Shown: in pieces, positions 44,401 to 52,504 of the stretch
How positions within the stretch are numbered: position 1 is the stretch's first letter
How the letters are laid out: every line of letters begins with the position of its first letter
Notes under the pieces: generated by a model
Told to the model about the DNA's origin: nothing
The model's database searches: none
Seen by the model: the letters and a program-made list of their open reading frames with translations, nothing else
Source: Micromonospora_G sp044458865
GTDB lineage: Bacteria; Actinomycetota; Actinomycetes; Mycobacteriales; Micromonosporaceae
Length of the DNA stretch: 64,000 bases
Reading direction: 5' to 3'
NCBI RefSeq assembly: GCF_044458865.1
Contig: NZ_JBITIH010000021.1
Span: 75,780 to 139,779 of the forward strand
Position numbers and translations under genes: made by a program

Positions 44401-45552
44401 CGGCATCGGCGTCACGCGGACCGCGATGACGTGCTCGGAGTGCCTCGCCAGGGCATCGGTGATGTCGTACGCCGCCCGCGCGAACGGGTGCGCGACGCTG
44501 CCGACCCGTACCCCGTTGACCCAGGTCTCGGCCTCGTGGTTGATCCCGTCGAACTCGAGCCAGATCCGCCGTCCGGCGGAGGTGTCCAGGTCCCGGGGCA
44601 GCCGCAGTGCCCGCCGGTACCACCAGGAGTGGCGCGACAGCGCCTCGGGGATCAGCATGTTGTTGAAACCGGAGACGGGGTCCGGCAGGTGCCCCTGCTC
44701 GACCAGTGTGCCCAGCACCGTGCCGGGTACGGTCGCGGGCAGCCAGGACCGGACGTCGAGCTGGCCGGTGGAGAGCGCGGCGCCGTCGTCGGTGCCGGCG
44801 AAGTCGTCCATGGTGAGCGCCCAGCCGGACTCCAGCGCCACCGTGCCGTCGGCGGCGACGGTGAGCGCGGGCGCGGGCCGGGTGTTTCCGCCCGCCCAGT
44901 CGGTCCAGCCCTTCGCGGGCGGCTGGTGGGTGGTGGGTTTGCCGTACACCTGGAAGCCGTTGAGGCCGACCGGGTTGCTGTTCGAGCGCTTCGTGGAGGT
45001 CATCCGGATCCAGCGCGCGGTGACCGGCGCGGGAAGCTTGATCGCCTGGACGCCACCCTGGCCGTCGGTGGTCTGGTAGACCGGGCGCCAGGTCCTGCCG
45101 TCGGATGAGACCTCGAGCCGGTACGCCACCGCCGCGCTCGACCGGATCTCGGTGCCGTCGGTGTTGGTGTAGTTACCGTCGAAGGGACCGTCGGCGAGCG
45201 TCGCCTCGAAGACCAGCGTGACCGCCTCGATGTGGCACGGGGCCTGCAGGTCGACGGTGATCCACTGTGGGTCACCCGGGGCGGCCCGCCAGCCGCTGCC
45301 GCCGACGCCGACCTTGGGAAGCCCGTCGACGGCGAAGCTGCCCGGCGTCGGCGCGTAGTCGGTGGAGGAGACCGCGACCGGCCGATAGCGCGCCAGGTCG
45401 GTGGGGACGGCTGGGGTGTTTCCGGGTGGGCGGGTCGCGGGCGCGGCGGAGGCGGCGCCCGGCAGGACCGCGATCACGCCCGAGGAGGCGAGCAGCGTGG
45501 CACCTGCGGACAGAAATGTACGCCGTGAGACGGATGGCAGATCAGACATCAT
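41500..45552 (-). CDS. Tat-exported GH2 exo-beta-D-glucosaminidase-like enzyme with discoidin modules
   Basis: A 1350-residue enzyme. Tat signal: VSRRTFLSAGATLLASSGV at about 8-26. Then an N-terminal F5/8 (discoidin) domain (about 50-215), the GH2 sugar-binding domain (about 225-430) and an Ig-like domain (to about 570). Residues about 575-846 are an extra block of discoidin units, inserted before the TIM barrel that begins LKISVNGVPVFCRGGNWGWDE. Catalytic acid/base candidate is in CGANEGDPPP (about residue 960), nucleophile in FHTEIGMPVVS (about 1026). The C-terminus is an Ig-like domain. Layout matches CsxA-type exo-glucosaminidases, but substrate is inferred. Confidence 0.8.
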   Translation of the reverse strand: MMSDLPSVSRRTFLSAGATLLASSGVIAVLPGAASAAPATRPPGNTPAVPTDLARYRPVAVSSTDYAPTPGSFAVDGLPKVGVGGSGWRAAPGDPQWITVDLQAPCHIEAVTLVFEATLADGPFDGNYTNTDGTEIRSSAAVAYRLEVSSDGRTWRPVYQTTDGQGGVQAIKLPAPVTARWIRMTSTKRSNSNPVGLNGFQVYGKPTTHQPPAKGWTDWAGGNTRPAPALTVAADGTVALESGWALTMDDFAGTDDGAALSTGQLDVRSWLPATVPGTVLGTLVEQGHLPDPVSGFNNMLIPEALSRHSWWYRRALRLPRDLDTSAGRRIWLEFDGINHEAETWVNGVRVGSVAHPFARAAYDITDALARHSEHVIAVRVTPMPHPGTPGDKGADGNTFLQSAHHYLDAPTYLAVSGWDWMPAVRDRVTGIWDHVRLRSTGSVLVGDPHVATTLPDLPDTGTAEVTIAVPVRNVAATATTVTVRAAFDKVAVETTVTVAAGASTTVTFAPDRFRALRLRNPKLWWPNGYGDPALHDLRVTATVRGKVSDRRELRFGIREFGYDWHQPVVVSPPGQPPLVFDGNVATQTVTFDRQHAQYVRIQAGQRATGWGVSMWSLSVLDGEAGSDLALRKAARASSVENDTNVAANAVDGDTATRWCSKYEDDQWIQVDLGAAADFDRVTIAWEQAYALDYRIQVSNDDENWTDVTSVSNDTPLGNRATQVETFPSQTARHLRIQAGARVTSWGISMWSLSVGRQAEPGLDLALHQTTAASSQDGDSNGPDRAVDGNPRTRWSSKYEDNQWIQVDFPEPVAFDQVTIEWEQAYARSFVIQVSDDGERWTDVKSVSNAIVQLKISVNGVPVFCRGGNWGWDELLRRVLPDRLADTVEMHRDMNFTMIRNWLGSSNRDELYQACDEQGILVWNDFWQAGQFLPNPPGYVDIAADTIRRFRHHPSIVVWCGANEGDPPPIVDAGLKAAVAAEHPEILYIPNSAGGLVSGHGPYRWIEPSTYNDRNTYDTGAFGFHTEIGMPVVSVVESMRNLVGDEPGWPISEVWNYHDWSTIGNQHTDTYLEAINARLGESGSLEEFASRAQFVNYESHRAMFEAWNANLWQDATGLLLWMSHPAWHSTVWQTYDYDLDVNGAYYGSRKGCEPLHVQADPGTWQVRVVNHTTAALTGATVTAKLYDLAGRQLGKTQSKRVEVARSAASAVFALTEPAGGPLHLVRLELHDSRGRVLSENTYWRYREAEQMRVLTDLPRTRLSVSTSGVRSTGDRASATTTVSNRGGTVAALIRLAVRDSRGDRVLPARYDENYFWLLPGETRKVEVSWPARLGGSRGFRVTAEAYNSVES

Positions 45553-45617
45553 TACCCCTAAGAGCTGACAATGGTGTCAATCTGCCGAAGTGGATCATGT
45601 ATGTCAAGGCATGATCG

Positions 45618-46850
45618 TCAGTTTGCCTGGAGCTCCAGTCGGTGGCGTAGAAATCGACGCTCGGCATCGGTGGGTGCGAGGTCGAGCGCCCTGCGGTAGC
45701 TCTCGGCCGCCTCCGACAAACGCCCGACCCGCCGCAGCAGGTCAGCGCGGGTTGCGTGCAACAGGTAGTAGCCGTCGAGTTGTCCCGTCTCGACGATCGC
45801 GTCGACCAGCGGCAGCGCCGCTTCGGGACCATCGGCCATGCCGATCGCGACGGCACGGTTCAGATCCACGATCACACTCGGCGCGATCCGCGCGAGCTGC
45901 GTGTACAGCCCCACGATCTGTGGCCAGTCCGTGTGGGCCGCGACCAGCGCGGTGGCGTGGCACGCCGCGATGGCCGCCTGGAGCTGGAACGGCCCGGCCC
46001 GGCGCTGGCGCAGGGCCCGTTCACAGATCAGGGCGCCCTCGGCGATCTGCGCCTGGTCCCACAGTGCGCGGTCCTGTTCGTCCAGGGTGACCAGCTCCCC
46101 GGCCGCGTCGACGCGCGCCGGACGCCGCGCATCGTGCAGCAACATCAGGGCGAGCAGGCCGTGCGTCTCCGGCTCGTCGGGCATCAACGCGGTCAGCACC
46201 CGGGCCAGACGAACGGCCTCCTGGCACAACAGGGCCCGCCGCACGTCCCCGTACCCTTCGTTGAACACCAGATAGAGCACATGGAGTACGGCCGGAAGAC
46301 GGTCCGGCAGCAGGTGCGGCGGGGGCACCCGAAACGGGATGCCCGCGTGCGCGACCTTCTGTTTGGCGCGAAAGAGACGCTGACCCATGGTGCGTTCCGG
46401 CACCAGGAACGCGCGTGCGATCTCTGCGGTGCTCATGCCGGCGAGGCTCCGCAACGTCAACGCCACCTGGGCATCGAGACCCAGTGACGGATGGCAGCAG
46501 GTGAACATGAGTTCCAGGCGTTCGTCCGGGATATCGCTGTCGCTCCGGTAGGGCGGCGGCGCCAGGTCCATCGCGGCCACCTCCCGCAGCTTCGCCGCCT
46601 CCGTCGAGGCGCGACGTATCCGGTCGATCGCGCGGTGCCGCGCCGTCGTGGTCAGCCACGCCAGCGGCTGGTCCGGTACGCCTGACACCGGCCACTTCTG
46701 GAGTGCCCGCGCGAACGCGTCCTGCGCACACTCTTCGGCCAGGTCCCAGTCGCCGCCGGTGAACCGGATCATGGTGGCCACGATCCGGCTCCACCCGTCG
46801 GCGTAGATCCCGGCGATCCGATCGGTCACCTGAGCTGTCACGCGGGTCAT
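45618..46850 (-). CDS. ECF-family sigma factor with C-terminal extension (ECF42 type)
   Basis: A 410-residue sigma factor. Sigma2 lies in the first 100 residues (WDLAEECAQDAFARALQKWP, then PLAWLTTTARHRAIDRIRR), sigma4 in LTLRSLAGMSTAEIARAFLVPERTMGQRLFRAKQKV. A C-terminal tetratricopeptide-like region of about 200 residues (SEAAESYRRALDLAPTDAERRFL at the end) replaces an anti-sigma partner. The genes upstream encode a DGPF protein and an SRPBCC protein, the standard neighbourhood of ECF42 sigma factors. Confidence 0.9.
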   Translation of the reverse strand: MTRVTAQVTDRIAGIYADGWSRIVATMIRFTGGDWDLAEECAQDAFARALQKWPVSGVPDQPLAWLTTTARHRAIDRIRRASTEAAKLREVAAMDLAPPPYRSDSDIPDERLELMFTCCHPSLGLDAQVALTLRSLAGMSTAEIARAFLVPERTMGQRLFRAKQKVAHAGIPFRVPPPHLLPDRLPAVLHVLYLVFNEGYGDVRRALLCQEAVRLARVLTALMPDEPETHGLLALMLLHDARRPARVDAAGELVTLDEQDRALWDQAQIAEGALICERALRQRRAGPFQLQAAIAACHATALVAAHTDWPQIVGLYTQLARIAPSVIVDLNRAVAIGMADGPEAALPLVDAIVETGQLDGYYLLHATRADLLRRVGRLSEAAESYRRALDLAPTDAERRFLRHRLELQAN

Positions 46851-46883
46851 CTCGTGTTGCTGGTCCTCGTCGTCGAGCCGGAA

Positions 46884-47225
46884 CTAATCCTTGTCGTCCG
46901 GCCAGAACGGACGCAGCTCGATCATCCCCGCCCATGCCATCGGGTGCCGGGACGCGACCTCGATGGCCTCATCGAGGTCGGCGCACTCGATGATGTCGAA
47001 GCCTGCGATCTGGTCCTTGGTCTCCGCGTACGGGCCGTCGGTCAGCAGCACCTGACGGTTGCGGACCCGGACCGTGGTCGCGTCGCTCGCCGGCCGGGTG
47101 CGGTTGCCCATCAGCCGAATCCCCTTGCCGTCCATCTCCGTGACCCAGTCCTCCACGTCCGGGGCGCCGTCGTCCTGGCCGGGCGTGTAGTCGGGGTCGG
47201 TGCAGACCAGCATCAGATATTTCAT
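46884..47225 (-). CDS. DGPF/YCII-domain protein of the ECF42 operon
   Basis: A 113-residue YCII-related protein with the conserved LTDGPYAETKDQIAGFDIIECADLDEA block, which includes the eponymous DGP motif. It starts at ATG 47225, four bases inside the SRPBCC stop, and lies 33 bp before the sigma factor. ECF42-linked DGPF proteins are thought to be controlled by the sigma factor; their biochemical function is not established. Confidence 0.85.
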   Translation of the reverse strand: MKYLMLVCTDPDYTPGQDDGAPDVEDWVTEMDGKGIRLMGNRTRPASDATTVRVRNRQVLLTDGPYAETKDQIAGFDIIECADLDEAIEVASRHPMAWAGMIELRPFWPDDKD

Positions 47226-47728
47226 CGCGTTGCTCCTGTCCGGGAATCGGCGGCGGCCATCGCGGTGATCGTGGTGGCCATGTTTCGACACAGGGTGACC
47301 AGGCGGCCGTTGAGCGCCAACGGGTCGGCATCGGCGTCCACCCGGGCGCCGCTGGCGCCGGGACCGTGGGTGAACGAATGACGGACCACGGTGCTCCCCG
47401 GCTCGGGACCCTCGTGCAGTTCGTAGCGCCACGTCGAGCCGACCAGGCCGGCGTCGTCCAGCACCGTCCAGGCGAAGACGCTCGGCTGTTCCGATTCGAC
47501 GACCACGCAGGTCACCGTACTTTCCCATCCATTGGTGAACCGGTTGCGTCCGACGAACCGGGCACCCGGAGTCGGGGACCGGACGTCGTCGCACCAGCCT
47601 CCGCCGTCGACAGCCTCGGGTGCCCACTCGGCGACCCGGTCCACCGCCGTGACCAGGTTCCACATCCGTACGCGTGGCACCGGGACGGTCAGGGCGATGG
47701 CCACGTGCGCGCCAGTGACCATGTCCAT
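47222..47728 (-). CDS. SRPBCC-family protein of the ECF42 operon
   Basis: A 168-residue START/SRPBCC-fold protein: PVPRVRMWNLVTAVDRVAEW at the N-terminus, SPTPGARFVGRNRFTNGWES, then CVVVESEQPSVFAWTVLDD and TWRYELHEGPEPGSTVVRHSF. It may bind a hydrophobic ligand. ATG 47728 has AGGAG eight bases upstream. First gene of the SRPBCC-DGPF-sigma unit. Confidence 0.8.
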   Translation of the reverse strand: MDMVTGAHVAIALTVPVPRVRMWNLVTAVDRVAEWAPEAVDGGGWCDDVRSPTPGARFVGRNRFTNGWESTVTCVVVESEQPSVFAWTVLDDAGLVGSTWRYELHEGPEPGSTVVRHSFTHGPGASGARVDADADPLALNGRLVTLCRNMATTITAMAAADSRTGATR

Positions 47729-47894
47729 GGTCGTTCTCCTCTCCGTCGTTCGGAAGGATGACGATCGGAACCAGCGCTCCACTACAGGTCGCGTCAAGAT
47801 TTTTGTGCGGTTGCTCCTCGAACTCTCACGCCATCGCCCCCACCTGCGCAGATGCATGATCGAGCTAGAGTTCGATCATGGGGATGGGGGCCCT

Positions 47895-48444
47895 GTGACG
47901 GGCTGGCAGCGGCTCTACGACTGGGGCTGGCGGAAGCTGTACGACTGGCCACTCGATATCGCCGAGCGGCGAAGGAGGCGGCTCGCCCCGGGTCGGGAAA
48001 TGGGCGTCGGCCCTCGTCCTGTTGGGCGGAGGCGCCGGGTTTCTGATCTGGTTCGTCGTATCGGCGGTCGGGGACTACCGGGTGTCCCGGCATGGCACCA
48101 CGGTCGTGGCCACCGTCAGCGCCACCGCCCCCGACGACCGCAACGGCTCGCAGTATCTTCTCCTGTTCACCGTCGACGGTCGGTGGGACGAGCAATGGGC
48201 CGCCGGCATCGGACGCCACCAGGTGAACGAGACCGTCTCCGTCGTGGTCGACCGACAGGACCACACCCACATCGCGCTGCCGGACCGGGGAGCCCGTCAG
48301 TGGGTCGGCTACGGGATACAACTCGTCGCGGCGGTGCTCTTCACGCTGATCGGCCGCGCCCGCGCCCGCATGGACGCGGCTGAGTACCTCCGAGACGTGT
48401 GGGCACGTTACGGCCGACGTCCGCCGGGAATGATCGGACGGTAG
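47895..48444 (+). pseudogene. DUF3592-like two-helix membrane protein with an apparent frameshift
   Basis: A protein-like N-terminus starts at GTG 47895 (VTGWQRLYDWGWRKLYDWPL, then DIAERRRRRLAPGR). The matching C-terminal part reads in the next frame: KWASALVLLGGGAGFLIWFV, a domain resembling DUF3592 (SQYLLLFTVDGRWDEQWAAG, then NETVSVVVDRQDHTHIALPD) and a second helix WVGYGIQLVAAVLFTLIGRA, ending at 48444. Removing one G from the GGG at about 47995-47997 joins both parts into about 180 residues. It is either a real mutation or a sequencing indel. Confidence 0.55.
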
Positions 48445-48597
48445 GAGTCCCCCACCGCACTGTCGCACCCCCCACGCGACCTCGTGTGGACCAACTGGAG
48501 TGCGGATGGGACGAGGAGTGACAAACCCGCCCGAGTGGCCACAGTGCCGCCCTAAGCTCAAGCCCGGACCTGGGCGTACGAGCAGGAGGCCACGGCG

Positions 48598-49032
48598 GTG
48601 GGCACCGAGCAGCAGAACGTGGAACTGATGCAGACCCTCGACGACGCGTGGAACGCCCAGGACATCGACACGTTCAACAATCGGCACCACGAGGACGTCG
48701 TGGTGCGGTGGCCCGGCAAACCGGAGACGCGCGGTCAGCACCACCATGAGGCCGAGGCGCGGGACTTCTTCAGGGCGTTCCCCGACCAGCGGCTCGCCAA
48801 CCGGCCGTACAAGGTCCTGTTCGCCTCGGGTGACTGGACGTGCTCGGTCGCACGCTTCACCGGAACCATGACCGGCCCCATGACCGGCCCGGACGGTAAC
48901 GAGATCCCGCCCACCGGCAAGCCGTTCGACGTCGACTTCTGCACCGTGGCGCGGTGGGTCGACGGGAAAATCGCCGAAGAGAACCTCTTCTACGACCTCA
49001 CCACGTTCATGAAGCAGATCGGGTTGGCATAG
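48598..49032 (+). CDS. SnoaL-like ester cyclase-type protein (NTF2 fold)
   Basis: A 144-residue protein starting at GTG: QTLDDAWNAQDIDTFNNRHHEDVVVRWPG, FFRAFPDQRLANRPYKVLF and ARFTGTMTGPMTGPDGNEIPPTGKPFDVDFCTVARWVDGKIAEE, the usual SnoaL_2 pattern. Function is unknown in most members. Its stop lies 45 bp before the left repeat of the integrated element, so it marks the chromosomal flank. Confidence 0.8.
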   Translation: MGTEQQNVELMQTLDDAWNAQDIDTFNNRHHEDVVVRWPGKPETRGQHHHEAEARDFFRAFPDQRLANRPYKVLFASGDWTCSVARFTGTMTGPMTGPDGNEIPPTGKPFDVDFCTVARWVDGKIAEENLFYDLTTFMKQIGLA

Positions 49033-49077
49033 TCCCGTGTTGGTGGCCCGTGACCGGCTCGCAAGGTCGGGCTAAGG

Positions 49078-49180
49078 GCTGAAAACAGAACGGCCCAGGT
49101 GCGGCGATCATGTCGCTGACCTGGGCCGATTGCTGTGGAGCGGGCGACGAGAATCGAACTCGCGTAATCAGTTTGGAAGA
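49078..49180. repeat. Left attachment-site repeat with partial tRNA-Gly
   Basis: 103 bases matching 57330-57432 with three mismatches. Bases 49141-49180 correspond to the 3' portion of tRNA-Gly (acceptor to anticodon stem) on the minus strand. The hairpin 49091-49100/49119-49128 is the tRNA terminator copy. Confidence 0.85.
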
Positions 49181-49322
49181 TCGTGATCCGCTGGCCTGAT
49201 CTACCCGAAGTGCCTGGTGGGCTGCGGTGCCGTGGTGCCCGCACCTGCCCTCTGGTAACCGTCTACGGCACCGGCTTATGGCACGTAGCTGGCACAGCGC
49301 GGCGGGCTGCGTCGTAGGGCTT

Positions 49323-49348
49323 CCGCCCCGGCCTTCGGGCCGGGGCGG
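49323..49348. terminator. 11-bp hairpin with TTCG tetraloop
   Basis: CCGCCCCGGCC-TTCG-GGCCGGGGCGG, an exceptionally stable stem-loop at the left end of the element. The surrounding 49181-49494 contains no supported gene. Confidence 0.6.
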
Positions 49349-49494
49349 CCTGCCGTTGCGCTGGTCGCTCCGCTGCCTGAGCCACTCCTTCGGTGGCAAG
49401 CCGCGTAGCGGCGCGGCAGTCGATCGCCTGGTGCCCGATGGTGGCGGGCCACCCTCGCGATCGTCACGGCAGCGATCTGCGAGAGCCTGTGACC

Positions 49495-50004
49495 ATGACG
49501 ACGCAGGCGAGCCCACCTGACGATGATTTGAACCCCGACTCCCGGATCAAGGTGTGGTTCCGCTTTGTACAAGGTGAGGACGGGTGGCCTCCCGTGGAGG
49601 AGGAAGGCGTTTGGGCCGTGCGACTGGATGACGACCTGGCCGAGATACACAACATCCCCTTCTTCGTACAGGGGTCAGCCGATCGAGACGTGGTCCGCGT
49701 TCGGACGGCCGCTGACGGTCGCCACTGGGCGGTCGAGCGGGTGCGGTGGTCAGGGAACTGCACCATCCGGGTGCTGCCGTTCAGGGACGGACCGATCGGA
49801 CCCAGTGCGCGCGGCGTATGGGAGAAGTTCGCAGGGTTAGGCGTGACGGCGGAGGGCCACAACTCCGACCTGCCGTTGGTCGCGCTGAGCGTGCCGCCCG
49901 AAGCCGACCTCGCCGCCGTCAAACGCCTCCTGGCCCAAGGTGATCAAGAGGGCTGGTGGTGGCATGAAGAGTCATGCATCGGGGACGCCTGGCGCTCCGC
50001 ATGA
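49495..50004 (+). CDS. DUF4265-domain protein
   Basis: A 169-residue protein: VWFRFVQGEDGWPPVEEEGV, LAEIHNIPFFVQGSADRDVV, RVLPFRDGP and a C-terminal WWWHEES block fit DUF4265. The family has no known function; it is common in actinobacteria and near contact-dependent or mobile loci. ATG 49495 is chosen; a GTG two codons upstream is possible. First gene of the element from the left. Confidence 0.7.
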   Translation: MTTQASPPDDDLNPDSRIKVWFRFVQGEDGWPPVEEEGVWAVRLDDDLAEIHNIPFFVQGSADRDVVRVRTAADGRHWAVERVRWSGNCTIRVLPFRDGPIGPSARGVWEKFAGLGVTAEGHNSDLPLVALSVPPEADLAAVKRLLAQGDQEGWWWHEESCIGDAWRSA

Positions 50005-50567
50005 CTAGGCAATGGGCGCCGCGTGCCGAGGACGGCCGCAGGCCGCCCGCAGGGCGACGCGAGCGCACGGCCGCGCTTGCGCGGCCCTTGATCCTAGAGA
50101 GAGCATTTCGGCAGCATTAGGGCTAGACATGGCGACTGGGCGGGCAAAGGCAGCCGAACATACGTTATTTCGACTACCGCGGCGATTGCCCAACGTTGCC
50201 CTCAGAGCGAAGTTGGTTCTACCACCGTCCAAGTCCCGGGATGGTCATCAATTGCTCGATAACGCGGTCCGCGTAGCGTTGGTGCGCCCGCTGCAACCAC
50301 AGAAGCATCGAGAGGCGTTTCGGGGCACTAGCCGACGCATTGGCAAGAATAGTCCGTTATGACGCTTGCAGCAGAGCATGTAATCCGGTGATGGCCGTTC
50401 AGTCGGTGGCGGTGCTGGATGTCTCGCGGATCCTTCACGGGAGGGGTAGCACTAACATGGCGTGACGTACTCGAATACCATCCGAACCCACGCGTTAACA
50501 CGGCAAGACGAACTGCTGCTCCCTCCACCTACCCCCGGGCAACAGAGCCAGAAGGGAGTCGAGCCGG
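50005..50567. other. Non-coding stretch upstream of the TAC locus
   Basis: Contains a small GC-rich hairpin (GGCCGCG/CGCGGCC, about 50069-50086) that can end the DUF4265 transcript. Several short frames exist, none with protein-like composition or a good start. The toxin promoter should lie in the last 150 bases. Confidence 0.45.
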
Positions 50568-50927
50568 ATGTACGACGCTCCCCGCAAGCGGCGCGTGCGG
50601 TTTTACAAGTCGGAGACCGGGAAGGCAGTCGCGCGCGAGGAGTTTCTTGATCTAGAAGAAGAGGGACGAGCTGCCCTGGGTGAACTTTTCACCCGATATG
50701 AGCATGGACTGGAGCGCCGAGGCGAGGTAAGTCCGGTCCGGGGTGGCCTCATGGAGTTCCGCATCCAAGTGAGGAACAACCCCTACAGGGCCTACTTCTT
50801 TGCTGACGGTCCGAAGTACGTGATCGTGACATTATGCGTATACAAGAACCAGCAAAAAGCTCGCAAAACGGACATCGATCTTGCTTTGGGTCGAATGAAG
50901 TCCTGGCGGGCGCGGGGTGTCGGATAG
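50568..50927 (+). CDS. HigB/RelE-superfamily toxin (Gp49-like)
   Basis: A 119-residue protein: RRVRFYKSETGKAVAREEFLDL at the start, then LMEFRIQVRNNPYRAYFFADGPKYVIVTLCVYKNQQKARKTDIDLA, the core of phage-derived Gp49/HigB-type mRNA interferases. The basic and aromatic residues of this strand region fit ribosome-dependent RNases of the RelE fold. It comes before its antitoxin gene, as in HigBA systems, and is the first gene of a toxin-antitoxin-chaperone set. Codon use is less GC-rich than in the flanks. Confidence 0.8.
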   Translation: MYDAPRKRRVRFYKSETGKAVAREEFLDLEEEGRAALGELFTRYEHGLERRGEVSPVRGGLMEFRIQVRNNPYRAYFFADGPKYVIVTLCVYKNQQKARKTDIDLALGRMKSWRARGVG

Positions 50928-50974
50928 AAGATGAGACAGAGATTCATGTAGCATGCCCAACCTCTAGACTGTAC

Positions 50975-50992
50975 TATCGGTCGTAACCGATA
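50975..50992. promoter_or_regulatory. Palindromic operator candidate between toxin and antitoxin
   Basis: TATCGGTCGTAACCGATA, 7-bp arms around a 4-bp centre, 72 bp before the antitoxin ATG. A likely autoregulatory site for the XRE antitoxin, and its position hints at an internal promoter for the antitoxin-chaperone pair. Confidence 0.45.
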
Positions 50993-51063
50993 ACCAATCA
51001 AGCCGTTACGAACCGTATGACCATGAGCACGCAGTCGCCCGCTCCTGAAGCAGGGGGATCTTC

Positions 51064-51576
51064 ATGTCGAACGCGACCGTGAAGCCGAGCACGGAAGTCC
51101 TGGACTTGGACGATGACTACGACGAGCTCGGCGAGGTTCTGGCCGAAGCGGCGTCCCGAAGCCCGGGATTCGCTGCTGCATATGAGGATGCCGCGGAGAG
51201 GCAGCGCGCCCTGCGGCAGCTCGTAAAAATCCGTAAAGACCTCAAAATCAGCCAAAAAAACGTCGCGGAGCGCATGCAAACGACGCAATCGGCCGTGTCT
51301 GATCTTGAAAACGGTTGCGTTGATCCGCACTTGTCTACTCTTCAGCGGTACGCGAGAGCTGTTACTGCGCGTCTGATTGTCGGCATCGATATGCCTCACG
51401 ACTCGCCCTGGTGTGATGCGCGATTTTACGCGAGATCCCGTGATGCGACTACCGTGAGGGATGTGCGTCGCTCGACTTCTAGTAGCTCTAATGCTCATAA
51501 CTGGCGTAGCAGCGCTCCTGCTGCGCCAGTCGCGCACCTTGCGGCTTCCAGCACTCGCCTTGTGGGCGCACGGTGA
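51064..51576 (+). CDS. XRE/HigA-like antitoxin with C-terminal extension
   Basis: A 170-residue protein. Helix-turn-helix at about 52-105: VKIRKDLKISQKNVAERMQT followed by TQSAVSDLENGCVDPHLSTL. This matches HigA antitoxins. Residues about 108-170 form an additional tail (GIDMPHDSPWCDARFY, then Ser/Ala/Arg-rich), longer than in stand-alone HigA. In known TAC systems such a tail (ChAD) makes the antitoxin depend on its SecB-like chaperone; that role is inferred here. The stop overlaps the chaperone start (GTGA). Confidence 0.75.
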   Translation: MSNATVKPSTEVLDLDDDYDELGEVLAEAASRSPGFAAAYEDAAERQRALRQLVKIRKDLKISQKNVAERMQTTQSAVSDLENGCVDPHLSTLQRYARAVTARLIVGIDMPHDSPWCDARFYARSRDATTVRDVRRSTSSSSNAHNWRSSAPAAPVAHLAASSTRLVGAR

Positions 51577-52130
51577 CCGTAGAACCTGACCTGGCAGTAG
51601 CCCAGCGAGAGGCCGCCAGGGTTGCCGCGATGGCGGAAATTGCTGACGTCCGGCTTTTCAAGACGAGCCTCGATTTCGGCCGGTTCCCTGACGAGTCAAA
51701 TGCCATGACTTGGCAGCTTGAAATGACGCCATCGGTTAGCTACGAGGATGGCGACGACTTCTTTATTCTCGAAATCGAATACGAGGTCGTTATCCAAGAG
51801 CTGCTAGATACCGCCAATCCCGATAATAGCGAGACAAGTGATCTGGCAAGGCTCTCCTTCAAGCTGGGTTCGCTCTATCGCGTGGAAGCCGGGGACCGTG
51901 TCGCGCCGCAGCCTAGCGAGCTTGAATCTTATGCGAGGACTACCGGTACGTTATCCTTGTACCCCTATGCCCGAGAGTTCGTGCAGAGCATGACCGCCCG
52001 AATGGGCTTTCCTCCACTTACTCTCGCGCCCTTCCGGCTCCCGTATCCTGATGTTTCGACGGCACCCGCGGAACCCGTGCGTCCGAAACGGTCCGGGTCT
52101 CAAACTCCTCGCAAGAGATCCTCTAGGTGA
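51573..52130 (+). CDS. SecB-like chaperone of a toxin-antitoxin-chaperone system
   Basis: A 185-residue protein starting at GTG 51573 within the antitoxin stop. The pattern DVRLFKTSLDFGRF, FFILEIEYEVVIQ and, above all, LSLYPYAREFVQSMTARMGFPPLTLAPF is typical of SecB and SecB-like chaperones. The last 20 residues are a basic tail. SecB is otherwise rare in actinobacteria except in TAC loci such as M. tuberculosis Rv1955-Rv1957. It probably binds and stabilises the antitoxin. Confidence 0.8.
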   Translation: MTVEPDLAVAQREAARVAAMAEIADVRLFKTSLDFGRFPDESNAMTWQLEMTPSVSYEDGDDFFILEIEYEVVIQELLDTANPDNSETSDLARLSFKLGSLYRVEAGDRVAPQPSELESYARTTGTLSLYPYAREFVQSMTARMGFPPLTLAPFRLPYPDVSTAPAEPVRPKRSGSQTPRKRSSR

Positions 52131-52504
52131 GAAGATTGAAGCTAGTAGGGCATCCTAACCGTGCGTCGCCTGTGGCTACTGGTGCGGTCGCTGACTCCTC
52201 CCGCCTAGCCGACTAACCTCAAATCCACTGACCTGCGTGCAAACTTTGTCGTTGTTGGTCGTCGTCAGTCGCCATTGGTCCACCTTCTACGGCCTACGCA
52301 GATGGGGCCTGCATGGCCGCTTAACCCTCAGAGTTGGCAACATGGCTGAGTCGCCCGGACCAGCAGTGAGCCAGCTTCGTCGACGCTCGTTCGGACCCGT
52401 CCAGGTGCTACGGCTACTGTAACTCGGTGCTGTACTGCTCGACTCCAGCACCTCAACAGGCCTCGGCGACTGGACAGGCACGACATAAGCGACTGACCAC
52501 GTCG
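52131..52504. other. Non-coding interval with an imperfect repeat
   Basis: No supported gene. Around 52246-52300 a sequence beginning TCGTTGTTGGTCGTCGTC resembles 53168-53215 (TCGTTGTCGGCCGTCC); the two copies flank the membrane-protein gene at 52505. Confidence 0.4.

Noticed and set aside
49141..49180. A second tRNA-Gly gene at the left repeat
   Set aside because: Only the 3' half is present; the D arm and 5' acceptor strand are missing, so it is a partial copy created by integration.
50012..50362. ORF of 116 codons in the element
   Set aside because: Arg-rich, Ala-rich low-quality composition, no ribosome-binding site and overlap with a hairpin; treated as non-coding.
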